Assembly: GCF_014925405.1 (NCBI RefSeq)
Contig: NZ_AQHJ01000030.1
Coordinates: forward strand, 1-64,000
Length of the DNA stretch: 64,000 bases
Source of the DNA: Pseudoalteromonas ulvae UL12
GTDB lineage: Bacteria > Pseudomonadota > Gammaproteobacteria > Enterobacterales > Alteromonadaceae
Reading direction: 5' to 3'
Shown: piece after piece, positions 1 to 11,289 of the stretch
Position numbering within the stretch: position 1 is the stretch's first letter
How the letters are laid out: every line of letters starts with the position of its first letter
The notes under the pieces: generated by a model
What the model saw: the letters and a program-made list of their open reading frames with translations, nothing else
Told to the model about the DNA's origin: nothing
Databases searched by the model: none
Position numbers and translations under genes: made by a program

Positions 1-36
1 GGTCGCATTATAGAGCGGCGAACTTTTTTGGCAAGG
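1..36 (-). promoter_or_regulatory. rRNA-operon-type P1 promoter
   Basis: Read on the minus strand, this edge holds TTGCCA (34 to 29), a 16-base spacer and TATAAT (12 to 7), followed by the GC-rich discriminator GCGACC. That is the layout of stable-RNA P1 promoters. An A/T-rich stretch behind the -35 box (about 37-65) could be an UP element. In Escherichia coli an rRNA operon lies next to yrdA/aroE, which supports the reading. The transcript would leave the window to the left, so the rRNA genes themselves are not visible here. Confidence 0.6.
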
Positions 37-206
37 GTTATTTTAATAAAAATGTAAAAAACATGGCTTTCGTTCAAATAAAGAGCGATAAGCTTTAAAA
101 ACTTACATTTAGTTAATCTCTTAATTCAATTTATATACATTTAGTAGACGACCCCTTCCTATTTACTTACTCTTACTTGTAGATTTTTTATTTTTAAGGC
201 TTACCT

Positions 207-740
207 ATGACATTGCGTTCTTATAAAGGTCATTTACCTAAAGTTTGTATTAATACATATGTAGACGAATCAGCTGTTTTAATTGGTGATATTAGTATTG
301 GTCATGATTCGAGTATTTGGCCATTAGTGGCTGCAAGGGGTGATGTTAATTATATCAAGATTGGTGATCGCACAAATGTACAAGATGGAGCAATATTACA
401 TGTAACCCGCCCGACACCCGATAATAGTGCCGGTTACCCATTAATCATTGGTGATGATGTCACCATTGGTCATCAGGCTATGTTGCACGGTTGCCATTTA
501 GGTAATCGAATTCTAGTAGGTATGAGCGCCATCATTATGGATAACGTAACTGTCGAAGATGATGTCATTATTGGCGGTGGAAGTTTAGTGCCACCAGGCA
601 AAACCCTTAAGTCAGGTTTTTTATACGTTGGCAGTCCGGTGAAGCAAGCTAGAGCACTGACACAAGATGAAATAGATTTTCTTCTTGTGTCAGCGAACAA
701 CTATGTAAAACTCAAAGACGAATATTTACTGGAGGATTAA
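207..740 (+). CDS. yrdA: gamma-class carbonic anhydrase-like protein YrdA
   Basis: The 177-residue protein is a left-handed beta-helix hexapeptide-repeat protein of the gamma-carbonic anhydrase family. His65 (AILHVT), His89 (IGHQAM) and His94 (LHGCH) fall where this family binds zinc. Full length and no signal peptide suggest a cytosolic trimer. Many YrdA homologues have no measurable carbonic anhydrase activity, so the enzyme role is a family assignment. The gene is convergent with the DUF1488 gene and overlaps it by 4 bp. The same yrdA-yrdB-aroE neighbourhood occurs in Escherichia coli. Confidence 0.93.
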   Translation: MTLRSYKGHLPKVCINTYVDESAVLIGDISIGHDSSIWPLVAARGDVNYIKIGDRTNVQDGAILHVTRPTPDNSAGYPLIIGDDVTIGHQAMLHGCHLGNRILVGMSAIIMDNVTVEDDVIIGGGSLVPPGKTLKSGFLYVGSPVKQARALTQDEIDFLLVSANNYVKLKDEYLLED

Positions 741-994
741 AAGAATTGAGTTGTAATAATGATTTGCCCTTCGTTGTTGAAGCACTCCTCCTCAATTAGC
801 TGCTCGGCAAGGTCTTCATAATCAAATTTGAATTTATTAAAGTAGCTCAGCGGAGTTTCTTCGCTGAGCTCTGAAAAGCATTCCATGTTAACAATACATA
901 TAACTGTAGAGCCTGCGGCCATAGCACTAAATTGGAGTGCATTTTCATTTGATAAATACTGTGCATCATCGTTGAATATAATTGCTTGATTCAT
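737..994 (-). CDS. yrdB: DUF1488 family protein (YrdB-like)
   Basis: An 85-residue small acidic protein without membrane segments. Its length, the N-terminal IIFND pattern and its place between yrdA and aroE match the DUF1488/YrdB family, whose function is unknown. The start codon directly abuts the aroE stop, so both are probably on one leftward transcript. Its 3' end overlaps yrdA by 4 bp in convergent orientation. Confidence 0.8.
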   Translation of the reverse strand: MNQAIIFNDDAQYLSNENALQFSAMAAGSTVICIVNMECFSELSEETPLSYFNKFKFDYEDLAEQLIEEECFNNEGQIIITTQFF

Positions 995-1816
995 TTATAA
1001 AGCCTTATCTTTAGCGAGTCTAATGACTTGCTCAACTGGTGGGAATGTATCCCGCCATACATTATATGCTTCAGCCGCTTGGCCAATCAGCATCCCGATA
1101 CCATCAAGCATTACCGCATTTTTATTGTGTGATTTTGCCCAAGCAATAAAGATTGTTTCTTTATCACTATATACCATGTCATAAACGGCACTCGCTGATT
1201 GAATATGTTCAGCCGTGATATTCGGTAATACCCCTTCTATGCTTGATGATGTTGAATTGATGACAACGTCGTAATTTGCAATAGGTAACTCATGAAAATC
1301 ATATACTGCAATATCAATATATTGAGAAAATAACTCAGCCAACTGTTGCGCTTTATTTTTGGTTCTATTAACAAGAGTAATGCTCGCGGGCTGTTGTTCA
1401 ATTAGAGGCAGTAAGACTCCTCGGGCTGCACCACCTGCGCCCATTAATAAAATATGCTGACCTTTGAGAGTGATGTTGTTGTTGAGTAAGTCATTCACTA
1501 AACCTGCGCCGTCAGTGTTATCTCCGTAGAGTTCACCACTTTTCAGCTTTTTTAGTGTATTGACCGCTCCAGCACTTTGAGCTCTGTCACTTAACTGATC
1601 ACACAGTTCAAATGCTTGCTCTTTGAAAGGCATAGTCACGTTTGCACCTAGCCCTCCAGACACAAAAAAGTCGTTAACTGCTGCTGAAAAACCATCAAGC
1701 GGTGCTAGAATCGCTTCATAGTGCACAGGTTCATTAAGAAGCTCTGCAAATTTATGATGAATTGCAGGTGACTTTGAATGCTTGATCGGATTACCAAAAA
1801 CTGCATATTTGTCCAT
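995..1816 (-). CDS. aroE: shikimate 5-dehydrogenase (NADP+)
   Basis: AroE reduces 3-dehydroshikimate to shikimate with NADPH, the fourth step of the shikimate pathway to aromatic amino acids. At 273 residues it is of normal length. The shikimate-binding segment NPIKHSKSP is at residues 9-17, the catalytic lysine is in VTMPFKE (Lys65), and the NADP-binding loop MGAGGAARG lies near residues 126-134. The gene is transcribed leftward into yrdB and diverges from the truncated hemoglobin gene at 1849. Confidence 0.97.
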   Translation of the reverse strand: MDKYAVFGNPIKHSKSPAIHHKFAELLNEPVHYEAILAPLDGFSAAVNDFFVSGGLGANVTMPFKEQAFELCDQLSDRAQSAGAVNTLKKLKSGELYGDNTDGAGLVNDLLNNNITLKGQHILLMGAGGAARGVLLPLIEQQPASITLVNRTKNKAQQLAELFSQYIDIAVYDFHELPIANYDVVINSTSSSIEGVLPNITAEHIQSASAVYDMVYSDKETIFIAWAKSHNKNAVMLDGIGMLIGQAAEAYNVWRDTFPPVEQVIRLAKDKAL

Positions 1817-1848
1817 TTAAACCCTCAGCTAAAATTTGAATTTTTGTT

Positions 1849-2298
1849 ATGAAACAATTAATACAACGCATATTTACTAAACAAGGCACTGAAAACAAGC
1901 CCAATGAAGCCCCCTCTCCAGAAAAAACACCGTATGAATTAATTGGATCAGAGCAAGGCACTCGGGCATTAGCAAATAGATTCTACGACATAATGGCTGA
2001 AGAAACTTACACTAAACCTTTATATGATATGCACCCACAGCCATTAGATCGCATACGAGAGGTGTTTTTTGAGTTTCTATCCGGTTGGTTAGGCGGTCCA
2101 GACTTATTTGTAGAAAAACATGGCCATCCAATGTTACGAAAACGACATATGCCATTTCCTATCGATCAAGATTTACGAGATCAGTGGATGTTTTGTATGA
2201 ATAAAGCTTTAGATTTGGAAATTGATAACCCCCTCCTAAGAGAGGGATTGCGCCAATCCTTAGCACAACTAGCCAGCCATATGATCAACAAGAACTAA
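1849..2298 (+). CDS. group II truncated hemoglobin
   Basis: A 149-residue protein. After a variable N-terminus of about 30 residues comes a compact globin of the 2-over-2 type. The group II hallmarks are the segment GGPDLF, the RKRH segment with the likely heme-ligating proximal His100, and Trp113 in RDQWMF. These proteins bind oxygen or nitric oxide and are linked to NO or oxidative stress handling, but the physiological role here is not shown. It lies between aroE and the heme-biosynthesis gene hemF, with which it shares a convergent terminator. Confidence 0.9.
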   Translation: MKQLIQRIFTKQGTENKPNEAPSPEKTPYELIGSEQGTRALANRFYDIMAEETYTKPLYDMHPQPLDRIREVFFEFLSGWLGGPDLFVEKHGHPMLRKRHMPFPIDQDLRDQWMFCMNKALDLEIDNPLLREGLRQSLAQLASHMINKN

Positions 2299-2310
2299 TT
2301 TGCATGTATT

Positions 2311-2345
2311 AAAAAGGCGCAACTCTATGCGCCTTGAAGTTTTTC
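2311..2345. terminator. bidirectional rho-independent terminator
   Basis: An 8-bp perfect stem, AAGGCGCA (2314-2321) and TGCGCCTT (2328-2335), has a 6-base loop. It is flanked by A residues on the left and by a T-rich stretch beginning at 2340 on the right. It lies between the convergent hemoglobin gene and hemF, so it can serve both. Confidence 0.8.
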
Positions 2346-2347
2346 AA

Positions 2348-3271
<924 letters not shown>

Positions 3272-3428
3272 CTAATAAAGATATAATTTTACTTTTTATG
3301 ATTTTACTTAGCTTTGTCGCACTTCCCAAGCCCTAAATAAACAACCGTTATTAACATCTAATCAACTAGGCATATCGCAGATTACTTTCAGAGCCAAATA
3401 TCTTTCACTGAATAGTGAGATAGAGCAA

Positions 3429-3992
3429 CTACTGTTTTAACTTAAAGCCACATGCTTTTTGAGGACACAAAAGTGTCACAGATGAACTCGTGTGCTTTTC
3501 AAGCATAATGCCCCAACCACACAGAGGACAAGCTTGATCAACCGGTAAGAAGTTAACAATGTATTTGCAGCTTGGATAACCATCGCACGAATAAAAGTTT
3601 TTACCAGATTTGTTGCTACGCTTCACTAAGTGATGTTTATGACATTTAGGGCATTGCGGTAGCTTAGCTGTTTCTTCCTCTATTTGTGATGCAATATAGT
3701 GGCAATCAGGAAACCCTGAACAGCCAATAAACATACCATAACGACCATTTTTAACGACTAAAGGACGGCTACATTGTGGACATGGAGAGTCATCAAGTAC
3801 CTTTAGAACATCAACTTCATGTTCTACTAGCGGCTTCGTGTAGCTACAGGCTGGGTAATTAGCACACCCAATAAATGGTCCTGACTTACTATGACGGATC
3901 ACAAGCTCCGAACCGCATTGAGGACAAATTTCATATTCTTTTTCTAAGGCATGCTCATGGGCTGCAAATAAAGAATGATCGATTTTACTCAT
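3429..3992 (-). CDS. yrdD: topoisomerase I-type zinc-ribbon protein (YrdD-like)
   Basis: A 187-residue protein built almost entirely of four Cys4 zinc ribbons: CPQCG...CANYPAC, CPQCS...CSGFPDC, CPKCH...CDGYPSC and CPLCG...CPQKAC. These resemble the C-terminal zinc domains of bacterial DNA topoisomerase I. No catalytic topoisomerase domain is present, so it is not an enzyme of that class; nucleic-acid binding is inferred from the fold. It is transcribed leftward, downstream of the smg terminator. Confidence 0.9.
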   Translation of the reverse strand: MSKIDHSLFAAHEHALEKEYEICPQCGSELVIRHSKSGPFIGCANYPACSYTKPLVEHEVDVLKVLDDSPCPQCSRPLVVKNGRYGMFIGCSGFPDCHYIASQIEEETAKLPQCPKCHKHHLVKRSNKSGKNFYSCDGYPSCKYIVNFLPVDQACPLCGWGIMLEKHTSSSVTLLCPQKACGFKLKQ

Positions 3993-4061
3993 CTATTAAC
4001 CTGTACTCGTTCAATTTGCGCTCAATATAATGCAGTGATGGGCTGGGTCAAGTAAAACCCA

Positions 4062-4092
4062 ATAAAATAGGGGCAAAAAACCCCTTTAGTTA
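4062..4092 (-). terminator. terminator downstream of smg
   Basis: On the minus strand, AGGGG (4085-4081), a T-rich 7-base loop and CCCCT (4073-4069) form a short GC-rich hairpin followed by ATTTTATT. It comes about 20 bp after the smg stop codon and before yrdD, so it should end the dprA-smg transcript. Confidence 0.6.
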
Positions 4093-4112
4093 TGCGGAGA
4101 AAGCATGAATAA

Positions 4113-4586
4113 CTAGTGCAACAAACCTGTTGGCTCATCAAATAGTAAATCCTCCATTTGAGCATACGCTTGCTCTTTACCGGGTACGTTAAACAACACC
4201 ATCAAAACAACCCACTTTAGATCTTCAAGACCTATGTAAGCTTTATCAAGTGCAAAGAGTCTGTCTATTACCATTTCACGGGTTTCACTGTCGATGACAT
4301 TAATCTGCTCAAGAAATAACAAAAAACCTCTACATGTAACATCGAGCTTTTCACATTCAGAATCAGTAAAAATTCTCACTGATTGCACGGGTTTCACATT
4401 TAAGTAAGGTAATTCATCACAATGCTGTAAATCAGCTAATTGCTCTAACCAATCAAGAGCTTTGTAAATCTCGGCTCGATTAAAGCCCGCTCTGATCAGT
4501 TCATCTGTCAGCTCACTTTGCTCAACATAGACTTCAGATTCGCTATGAATATAATTCTCAAATAAATACATGAGGATATCAAACAT
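4113..4586 (-). CDS. smg: Smg/DUF494 family protein
   Basis: A 157-residue protein starting [14 protein letters not shown], the typical start of the DUF494 (Smg) family. It is mostly helical and acidic, with no catalytic motif. Smg sits next to dprA in many gammaproteobacteria, and its function is unresolved. Here the start lies 1 bp after the dprA stop, so the two are almost certainly co-transcribed and probably translationally coupled. Confidence 0.93.
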   Translation of the reverse strand: MFDILMYLFENYIHSESEVYVEQSELTDELIRAGFNRAEIYKALDWLEQLADLQHCDELPYLNVKPVQSVRIFTDSECEKLDVTCRGFLLFLEQINVIDSETREMVIDRLFALDKAYIGLEDLKWVVLMVLFNVPGKEQAYAQMEDLLFDEPTGLLH

Positions 4587-4587
4587 A

Positions 4588-5679
4588 TTAGTAACTCCTC
4601 AGTTTGATATAGCCACCAAGAACACGCTCCACTTGGTTTGCTAACTCTAAATCTAATAATCGGGTTAATAGCTGCTCAACCGGAATCTGAGTTCGCTCAG
4701 CTAATACATCAACTGAAGTTGCTTCATATCCGAGCTGTGTTAAAACAGGATCTACTTGCTCTAAATTATCGACCTCTACTTTATTATATAGACCGTTTTT
4801 AACTAAAAGACCTAACTCTTCAAAAATATCATCAAGCGTTTCGGTTAATTTAGCCCCTTGCTTAATCAAGTAATGACAACCATGTGAGTAAGGATTAAAT
4901 AGCGATCCAGGGACTGCAAAAACTTCCCGGTTTTGTTCAATTGCATAGCGAGCAGTAATCAGCGAACCACTTTTTATTTCAGCTTCTACAACCAATACCC
5001 CCAAAGACAAACCCGCAATAATACGATTTCGTCGTGGAAAGTGACTAGCGTGCGCTTTCGTCCCAGGAAGAAGCTCACTCACTATCAAGCCACTTGATAG
5101 TAACTGCTCAAACAACAAACGATTTTTCTTGGGATAAATGACATCAACACCTGTACCAACGACTGCGATCGTCTCACCACTGACCGCTAACGCGCCTTTA
5201 TGAGCTGCAGCATCAATCCCACCAGCCAGCCCAGAAGTCACGACGATCCCTTGATGACTCATTGCAGATGCAAATTCAGAAGCTATTTCAATACCATTAG
5301 GAGTAGCGCTTCGACTACCAACAACTGCTATTTGTGATTTGCACAACAAATCAATATTCCCTTTACAGAATAAAATTAAAGGTGCAGCGCTGATTTCTTT
5401 TAATTGTGAAGGGTAACAAGGGTGGGAATAATAGATTGCTGTAATGGCGTTCTGAGATAAATAATCAATTAAAGTATCAATATAATACCAATTCGGATGG
5501 AGCAGTTGTTTGATAATATCACTTGAGAGACCAAGCGATGCTAACTGCGCTTCATTAAACGTTAAAAGATGAGTTAATTCTGTATGTTGCTTTAATAAAT
5601 CCAGCTTCTTTGGACCCAACCCTTTGCACAAATAAAAAACGAGCCACATTTTGAGCTCGTTATTTTGCTGTTCTTCCAT
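4588..5679 (-). CDS. dprA: DNA-processing protein DprA (Smf)
   Basis: A 363-residue protein. DprA loads RecA onto incoming single-stranded DNA during natural transformation. The Rossmann-like core holds the signature [11 protein letters not shown] (about 118-128) and [17 protein letters not shown] (about 148-164), followed by [11 protein letters not shown]. The C-terminal 60 residues form the winged-helix-like domain often present in proteobacterial DprA. The gene follows the LysM gene in the same direction after 24 bp. Confidence 0.96.
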   Translation of the reverse strand: MEEQQNNELKMWLVFYLCKGLGPKKLDLLKQHTELTHLLTFNEAQLASLGLSSDIIKQLLHPNWYYIDTLIDYLSQNAITAIYYSHPCYPSQLKEISAAPLILFCKGNIDLLCKSQIAVVGSRSATPNGIEIASEFASAMSHQGIVVTSGLAGGIDAAAHKGALAVSGETIAVVGTGVDVIYPKKNRLLFEQLLSSGLIVSELLPGTKAHASHFPRRNRIIAGLSLGVLVVEAEIKSGSLITARYAIEQNREVFAVPGSLFNPYSHGCHYLIKQGAKLTETLDDIFEELGLLVKNGLYNKVEVDNLEQVDPVLTQLGYEATSVDVLAERTQIPVEQLLTRLLDLELANQVERVLGGYIKLRSY

Positions 5680-5703
5680 GCTCCCTCCTTAGAGCCTCTC
5701 GAT

Positions 5704-6825
5704 TTACAGATCTACATTAACTGTATCCCCTAACCGAATTGGCATCATTGTTTCCATAATGATGGCATAACTTAAGTTGTTATAAACTTTAAATACCATT
5801 AGTTCTCCCACCTTTTCTGAAGGGGGAACCCAAAGCTTACTTTCAGCATTCGACTCATTAAATAAGCCTTGCACTGAAGCCGTCATTTTGTCGTAACGGG
5901 ATGTATCTTCATAATATTTAGGGCCATCCGTCCCATCTATAACCTTAGGTGATGGACGACGAATATCCAATATATGTCCAGCTTTTAATTCGTTATCAGT
6001 GCCTCGGTTAATAACCACAACTTCATATTTGCTAAACTCTGTATAGTCATTCGTTGAAGCAATAATACTGCCGTTAATATCTGTTGAAGGACGCGTTAAA
6101 CTGAAAAATGCTGGCAACGATTGACCTTCCATTGCAGGCATTAAAAAATCACCCGCTTTGACTTCTTGCTTAACATTTTTCACTCGAACAGAAGCCGGCT
6201 CACCTTTTGCTATATCACCACTTCGAAACGCACGAGCAGTACCAACAAGTTTCGCTTTATGTGCCAAAACTTCTTGCGACTCAGGATCGATAAACTCAGC
6301 CCCTTTGCGGTAAATACCATAAAACTGACTGCGGACTAAATCCCCTTTCACATACAAAATATGATCTGTTACTTGGCTTTTCACCGCTTCGTTAGCACCG
6401 AGGACATATGGTTTACTTGCAATCGTCTCTTCATCGAGTGCTTGTTCATATGTTAAATAAGGACGTAAAAACTCCAGTGGTACAGTTGGAATCGCATCCG
6501 CCTTTTTCAATGTTTTACGCACACCTGGTGATAACTTCTTATATTTTTGATTCATCACCAACATAGGTTGGCCATCTGCGTCATACACTAACGTCAGCAT
6601 ATCACCCGGATAAATTAAATGAGGATTATCAATTTGTGGATTCATACGCCACAACTTAGGCCAAAGCCAAGGTTGCTCAAGATAAATTTCTGAGATATCC
6701 CACAAAGTATCACCTTTTTGCACAACGTATTGTTGTGGAGCATCTTTTTTGATGGTTAATACATCAGCAATGGATGGAAATGTCATTGCTAAAGCAAAAA
6801 CCGTCGCTGTAAGCTTTTTAATCAT
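5704..6825 (-). CDS. LysM-domain exported protein
   Basis: A 373-residue protein. A signal peptide is clear (KK at 3-4, hydrophobic 6-18, likely cleavage after SIA near residue 20). A LysM module at about 32-80 (VVQKGDTLWDIS ... NPHLIYPGDMLTL) should bind peptidoglycan in the periplasm. The remaining 290 residues are shared with the LysM proteins found next to dprA in Alteromonadales and have no recognised catalytic motif. The gene diverges from def. A cell-envelope role is inferred from the export signal and LysM only. Confidence 0.88.
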   Translation of the reverse strand: MIKKLTATVFALAMTFPSIADVLTIKKDAPQQYVVQKGDTLWDISEIYLEQPWLWPKLWRMNPQIDNPHLIYPGDMLTLVYDADGQPMLVMNQKYKKLSPGVRKTLKKADAIPTVPLEFLRPYLTYEQALDEETIASKPYVLGANEAVKSQVTDHILYVKGDLVRSQFYGIYRKGAEFIDPESQEVLAHKAKLVGTARAFRSGDIAKGEPASVRVKNVKQEVKAGDFLMPAMEGQSLPAFFSLTRPSTDINGSIIASTNDYTEFSKYEVVVINRGTDNELKAGHILDIRRPSPKVIDGTDGPKYYEDTSRYDKMTASVQGLFNESNAESKLWVPPSEKVGELMVFKVYNNLSYAIIMETMMPIRLGDTVNVDL

Positions 6826-6946
6826 GCTAGCTTCCTTGAGCTGTTTTTTATTATTCTTAATCTAAACCTGTAAAAGGTGACCAGTAATGGCTAAAATAAA
6901 AACATAACACAATCTGACTCTATACACATAACATTTAAAGGTAAAT

Positions 6947-7456
6947 ATGGCTTTTTTAGAAGTTTTACGCTTTCCAGATGAACGTCTTCGCACAGTTGCC
7001 AAACCCGTAGCTCAAGTTGATGATTCTATTAAAAAGATTGTTGCTGACATGTTCGAAACTATGTACCAAGAAAACGGTATCGGTTTAGCGGCTACACAAG
7101 TGAACATTCACCAACGTATTGTGGTGATCGATGTATCAGAAGACAAAGAAGAACAACTTGTCTTTATCAATCCTGAAATCACAAAAAAAGACGGGTCAAC
7201 GGTTAGCGAAGAAGGATGCCTTTCTGTCCCTCATAGCTATGCAAAAGTAGATCGTGCCGAGACTGTCACGGTCAAAGCCACAAACATTGACGGGCAGGAG
7301 TTTTCATTGGATGCCGATGGGTTATTAGCGATTTGCATTCAACATGAATTAGATCACCTTCAAGGTAAACTCTTTGTTGATTACCTCTCTCCTCTCAAGC
7401 GTCAACGTATTCGTACCAAGCTTGAAAAAGAAGCAAAACTCGCTGCTAAAGCATAA
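6947..7456 (+). CDS. def: peptide deformylase
   Basis: Def removes the formyl group from the initiator methionine of nascent proteins. The 169-residue protein has all three family motifs: GIGLAAT (44-50), EEGCLS (88-93, with metal-ligand Cys91) and HELDH (133-137, metal-ligand histidines and catalytic Glu134). It is followed by fmt, which adds that formyl group to the initiator tRNA. The gene pair and rsmB make the usual def-fmt-rsmB unit. Confidence 0.98.
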   Translation: MAFLEVLRFPDERLRTVAKPVAQVDDSIKKIVADMFETMYQENGIGLAATQVNIHQRIVVIDVSEDKEEQLVFINPEITKKDGSTVSEEGCLSVPHSYAKVDRAETVTVKATNIDGQEFSLDADGLLAICIQHELDHLQGKLFVDYLSPLKRQRIRTKLEKEAKLAAKA

Positions 7457-7479
7457 TTAACCTGATATTGGATATTCGA

Positions 7480-8433
7480 GTGACACAAGCATTACGCATT
7501 ATTTTTGCGGGCACGCCAGACTTTGCTGCCCGCCACCTGCAAGCACTAATTGATTCAGAACACCAAGTGATTGCTGTCTACAGCCCACCCGACCGCCCTG
7601 CGGGTCGCGGTAAAAAACTCAAAGCATGTGAAGTAAAAGAACTTGCTGTCACTCATGATATTCCTGTTTTCCAGCCTGAGTCCCTTAAAAGCGAACTCGT
7701 GCAACAAGAAATGGCCGCTCTTAACGCCGACTTAATGGTCGTTGTCGCCTATGGTATGTTGCTTCCATTAGCGATATTGAACACCCCTAAATATGGCTGT
7801 ATCAATGTGCACGGTTCTATTTTACCTCGCTGGCGTGGTGCTGCTCCTATTCAACGCGCTATTTGGGCTGGAGACGCAGAATCTGGTGTAACAATTATGC
7901 AAATGGATGTAGGACTTGATACCGGTGATATGTTATCTATCGCGACCTGTCCAATTGCACCTGATGAAACCAGTACCACCTTGTATGAGAAGCTTGCGCA
8001 ACTGGGTCCTGATGCACTTATCAAAACAGTAGCAGATATCGCAAACGGCAAAGCGATGGGCACCCAACAAGATGATACACGTGCTAATTACGCCCATAAG
8101 CTCTCCAAAGATGAAGCGAACATTGATTGGACAATGGATGCCGCGCAAATTGAGCGCAACATTCGTGCATTTAACCCTTGGCCTATTTGCTTTACTGAAT
8201 TTGCAGGCCAGACCGTCAAAATTTGGCAGGCTGAAGTGGTCAAGCAGCAAGGGCTAGCTGGTGAAATATTACAAGCGGATAAAAATGGCATTGTTGTAGC
8301 AACGTCTGATCAAGCAATAAAAATTACCAGCCTTCAACCGCAAGGTAAAAAGCCAATGACAGCACAAGACTTCTTAAATGGCCGCTCTGAATGGGTAACG
8401 ATTCAATCTTTTGCAGGTCAAAACAATGAATAA
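7480..8433 (+). CDS. fmt: methionyl-tRNA formyltransferase
   Basis: Fmt transfers a formyl group from 10-formyltetrahydrofolate to Met-tRNAfMet. The catalytic-domain signature [20 protein letters not shown] is present about 110-130 residues in, and the OB-fold C-terminal domain ends normally. No ATG precedes the conserved core. GTG at 7480 (protein starting [15 protein letters not shown], 317 residues) matches the usual N-terminus and has TTGGA shortly upstream. An in-frame TTG at 7468 would add four residues. The 3' end overlaps the rsmB start by 8 bp. Confidence 0.96.
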   Translation: MTQALRIIFAGTPDFAARHLQALIDSEHQVIAVYSPPDRPAGRGKKLKACEVKELAVTHDIPVFQPESLKSELVQQEMAALNADLMVVVAYGMLLPLAILNTPKYGCINVHGSILPRWRGAAPIQRAIWAGDAESGVTIMQMDVGLDTGDMLSIATCPIAPDETSTTLYEKLAQLGPDALIKTVADIANGKAMGTQQDDTRANYAHKLSKDEANIDWTMDAAQIERNIRAFNPWPICFTEFAGQTVKIWQAEVVKQQGLAGEILQADKNGIVVATSDQAIKITSLQPQGKKPMTAQDFLNGRSEWVTIQSFAGQNNE

Positions 8434-9715
8434 CCTCAGAGCCTTAGCCGCTGAGGTGCTATATCAGGTGGTCGATCAAGGGCAATCCCTTAACCAAGTG
8501 CTCCCAATTGCAGCCAGCAAAGTCAACCCAAAAGAAAAAGCGTTACTTCAACAACTTTGCTATGGAGTGCTACGTTACTTACCTAGCTTAGAGCATTATT
8601 GCCGCGAGTTATTGGCTAAACCACTCAAAGGTAAACAGCGTGTTTTCCAATTTTTGCTGTATGTGGGCATTTACCAACTACAACATATGCGGATCCCACC
8701 TCATGCGGCCGTTGCAGAAACAGTTAATGCTTTGCAAGCGTTAAACGCTCCCGGCTTAAAAGGGTTAGTCAATGCCGTGCTTCGCAATTTTCAACGCCGA
8801 CAAGATGAGTTAGAACAAGCTGCTGAGCAAAATGAAGTCTGTAAATACAATCACCCTGGCTGGTTTATCAAACTTATCAAGTCTGCCTACCCAAAACAGT
8901 GGCAACAGATATTGGCAGCAAACCAGCAACAAGCACCAATGTGGTTGCGAGTAAATCAACAACATCATACAACCCAGCAATATCTAGATAAATTAAACGG
9001 TGCATCTATTTCTGCCCGTTTAGTTGATGGATTTACTGATGCGATTTTACTCGATTCAGCTTGTGATGTATTTAGCCTACCCGGTTTTGCTGACGGTGCA
9101 TGTTCAGTGCAAGATGGCGCTGCGCAAATGGCCGCTCGCTTACTTGACCCGCAAGAAGGTGAACGTATTTTAGATGCGTGCGCCGCACCTGGAGGTAAAA
9201 CGTGTCATATTCTTGAGCTTGCAAATAAACTCGACGTGATCGCTCTTGATTGTGATCAAAGCCGTTTAAATCGAGTGCAAGAAAACTTGGACAGAATAGG
9301 CTTATCAGCCACCTTGCAATGCGCAGATGCCAGCACACCCGATACGTGGTGGGACAAGCAACTCTTTGATAAAATTCTGCTAGATGTGCCGTGCTCCGCA
9401 ACAGGCGTTATTCGTCGTCACCCCGACATAAAATGGCTTCGTCGTGCGGCAGATATTGAGCAACTTGCCACATTACAAGCCAGTATTTTAGAAACTAACT
9501 GGTCTTTGTTAAAACCCGGTGGCACACTCATTTATGCTACATGCTCTGTGCTACCTCAGGAAAACAGCGATCAAGTGAAGGCATTTTTAGCCAAGCACCA
9601 AGATGCAGTTCACCAGCCATTGCACAACAATGACACTTTAGCACAGCCTGGTTGGCAGTTTTTACCTGAGCTCAATGACGGTTTTTATTACGCAAAAATC
9701 ACCAAAAAACTCTAA
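8426..9715 (+). CDS. rsmB: 16S rRNA (cytosine-967-C5)-methyltransferase
   Basis: RsmB methylates C967 of 16S rRNA. The start is set at ATG 8426 ([19 protein letters not shown], 429 residues), which has an AGGT sequence upstream and gives the family N-terminus. A NusB-like RNA-binding domain fills the first 140 residues. The SAM-binding [12 protein letters not shown] follows, then the catalytic cysteines in [10 protein letters not shown] and IYATCSVLP. It overlaps fmt by 8 bp, so translation is probably coupled. Confidence 0.96.
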   Translation: MNNLRALAAEVLYQVVDQGQSLNQVLPIAASKVNPKEKALLQQLCYGVLRYLPSLEHYCRELLAKPLKGKQRVFQFLLYVGIYQLQHMRIPPHAAVAETVNALQALNAPGLKGLVNAVLRNFQRRQDELEQAAEQNEVCKYNHPGWFIKLIKSAYPKQWQQILAANQQQAPMWLRVNQQHHTTQQYLDKLNGASISARLVDGFTDAILLDSACDVFSLPGFADGACSVQDGAAQMAARLLDPQEGERILDACAAPGGKTCHILELANKLDVIALDCDQSRLNRVQENLDRIGLSATLQCADASTPDTWWDKQLFDKILLDVPCSATGVIRRHPDIKWLRRAADIEQLATLQASILETNWSLLKPGGTLIYATCSVLPQENSDQVKAFLAKHQDAVHQPLHNNDTLAQPGWQFLPELNDGFYYAKITKKL

Positions 9716-9720
9716 CAAAT

Positions 9721-9739
9721 GGGTTAACGCTGTTAACCC
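9721..9739. other. perfect hairpin between rsmB and trkA
   Basis: GGGTTAAC and GTTAACCC form an 8-bp perfect stem around a 3-base loop, just after the rsmB stop. No T-run follows, so it is a weak terminator candidate at best. It may attenuate or protect the rsmB transcript before trkA. Confidence 0.5.
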
Positions 9740-9762
9740 TACTATAAGCGATTTAGTCATAC

Positions 9763-11139
9763 ATGAAGATAATCATATTAGGTGCGGGCCAAGTAGGCGG
9801 AACACTTGCAGAAAACTTAGTTGGCGAGAAAAATGAAATCACAGTTGTCGATATCAATGCTGACAAGCTCAGAGAACTACAAGACAAATATGATTTACAG
9901 GTCGTCTCTGGCCACAGTGCACACCCTGAGGTATTACGCCGCGCAGGAGCTGAAGATGCCGATATGATCATCGCCGTCACAAGCTCAGATGAAGTCAATA
10001 TGGTTGCTTGCCAAGTCGCTTACAGTATTTTTAATACCCCGACAAAAATTGCTCGGATCCGCTCTGAGCAATACTTACGCTATAAAGAACAACTATTTCA
10101 TAACCACGATTTACCCGTTGATCATTATATTGCGCCAGAACAATTAGTGACGAAATACATTCGTCGTTTAATCGATTACCCTGGAGCCTTGCAGGTCTTA
10201 CAATTTGCCGAAGGTAAGCTATCACTCGTTGCGGTCAAAGCCTATTATGGTGGCTTATTAGTAGGTTATGCTCTTTCTGCACTCAAAGAACACATACCTA
10301 ATGTTGAGACCCGCGTCGCGGCTATCTATCGCCAAGGTAAACCAATTAAACCTCTGGGCACAACCGTTATTGAGGCCGATGATGAAATCTTCTTTATCGC
10401 GGCGACTAAGCATATTCGAGCAGTCATGAATGAACTGCAAAAGCTCGAACGCTCATATAAAAAGATCATGATCGCGGGTGGCGGTAACATTGGTGCAGGG
10501 CTTGCTCATTCACTTGAAAAAACCCATAGCGTCAAATTGATAGAACGCAATTTATCCCGTGCAGAGCAGCTATCTGGCATGTTACACAATACCGTAGTGT
10601 TTGCCGGTGATGCATCCGACCAAGAGTTACTCTCTGAAGAGCACGTAGAGCAAGTGGATGTTTTCATTGCCGTCACTAATGACGATGAAGCAAACATTAT
10701 GTCAGCCATGCTCGCCAAGCGTATGGGGGCACAAAAAACCATGGTGCTTATCCAGCGTGGAGCCTACGTCGATTTAGTGCAAGGTGGTGAAATCGACATC
10801 GCAATTTCACCTCAACAAGCGACTATTTCAGCTCTGCTCACACATGTACGCCGTGGTGATATTGTCAATGTGTACTCTTTACGCAAAGGAGCTGCTGAAG
10901 CGATAGAAGCGGTTGCTCATGGTGATGAAACCACCTCAAAAGTTGTTGGTAGAGCCATTGTCGATATCAAACTCCCAGTTGGAACGACCATAGGCGCAAT
11001 TGTACGAAATGACGATGTGGTGATTGCTCATGACAGTACCGTCATAGAATCTGGCGACCATGTAATCATGTTTTTAATCGATAAAAAGCAAATTCATGTT
11101 GTCGAAAAGCTATTTCAGGTTAGCGCCATTTTTATGTAA
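9763..11139 (+). CDS. trkA: Trk potassium uptake regulatory subunit TrkA
   Basis: TrkA is the cytosolic NAD(H)-binding subunit that gates Trk potassium channels. The 458-residue protein is a tandem duplication of RCK_N and RCK_C domains. The first Rossmann motif [13 protein letters not shown] is at about 7-19 and the second, [14 protein letters not shown], is near 240. It is transcribed rightward and faces the gene of its membrane partner trkH, with a strong terminator between them. Confidence 0.97.
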   Translation: MKIIILGAGQVGGTLAENLVGEKNEITVVDINADKLRELQDKYDLQVVSGHSAHPEVLRRAGAEDADMIIAVTSSDEVNMVACQVAYSIFNTPTKIARIRSEQYLRYKEQLFHNHDLPVDHYIAPEQLVTKYIRRLIDYPGALQVLQFAEGKLSLVAVKAYYGGLLVGYALSALKEHIPNVETRVAAIYRQGKPIKPLGTTVIEADDEIFFIAATKHIRAVMNELQKLERSYKKIMIAGGGNIGAGLAHSLEKTHSVKLIERNLSRAEQLSGMLHNTVVFAGDASDQELLSEEHVEQVDVFIAVTNDDEANIMSAMLAKRMGAQKTMVLIQRGAYVDLVQGGEIDIAISPQQATISALLTHVRRGDIVNVYSLRKGAAEAIEAVAHGDETTSKVVGRAIVDIKLPVGTTIGAIVRNDDVVIAHDSTVIESGDHVIMFLIDKKQIHVVEKLFQVSAIFM

Positions 11140-11156
11140 CCCGATCATTAAAATGC

Positions 11157-11184
11157 AAAAGGCGAACATGAGTTCGCCTTTTTA
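11157..11184 (+). terminator. rho-independent terminator of trkA
   Basis: AAAAGGCGAAC (11157-11167) pairs with GTTCGCCTTTTT (11172-11183) around the loop ATGA. A perfect GC-rich stem followed by T residues lies 18 bp after the trkA stop. Confidence 0.9.
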
Positions 11185-11257
11185 TTGTTGTTTTAAGATA
11201 AGTGTTTGAAAATCAGCCATGAAGCATCTCTCCTGTCGTCATCCATGACTCCACTTC

Positions 11258-11289
11258 GGACAGCTGCGAAGCTGTGCTTCGGTCTGTCC
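11258..11289. repeat. long interrupted hairpin after trkH
   Basis: GGACAG (11258-11263) pairs with CTGTCC (11284-11289), and nested inside CGAAGC pairs with GCTTCG around TGT. The structure ends exactly at the trkH stop codon (minus strand) and is not followed by a T-run. It may be an mRNA-stabilising hairpin or a copy of a repetitive extragenic element. No second copy was noticed in this window. Confidence 0.5.

Noticed and set aside
9072..9401. 109-codon minus-strand open frame
   Set aside because: Antisense to the catalytic part of rsmB, with no family pattern.
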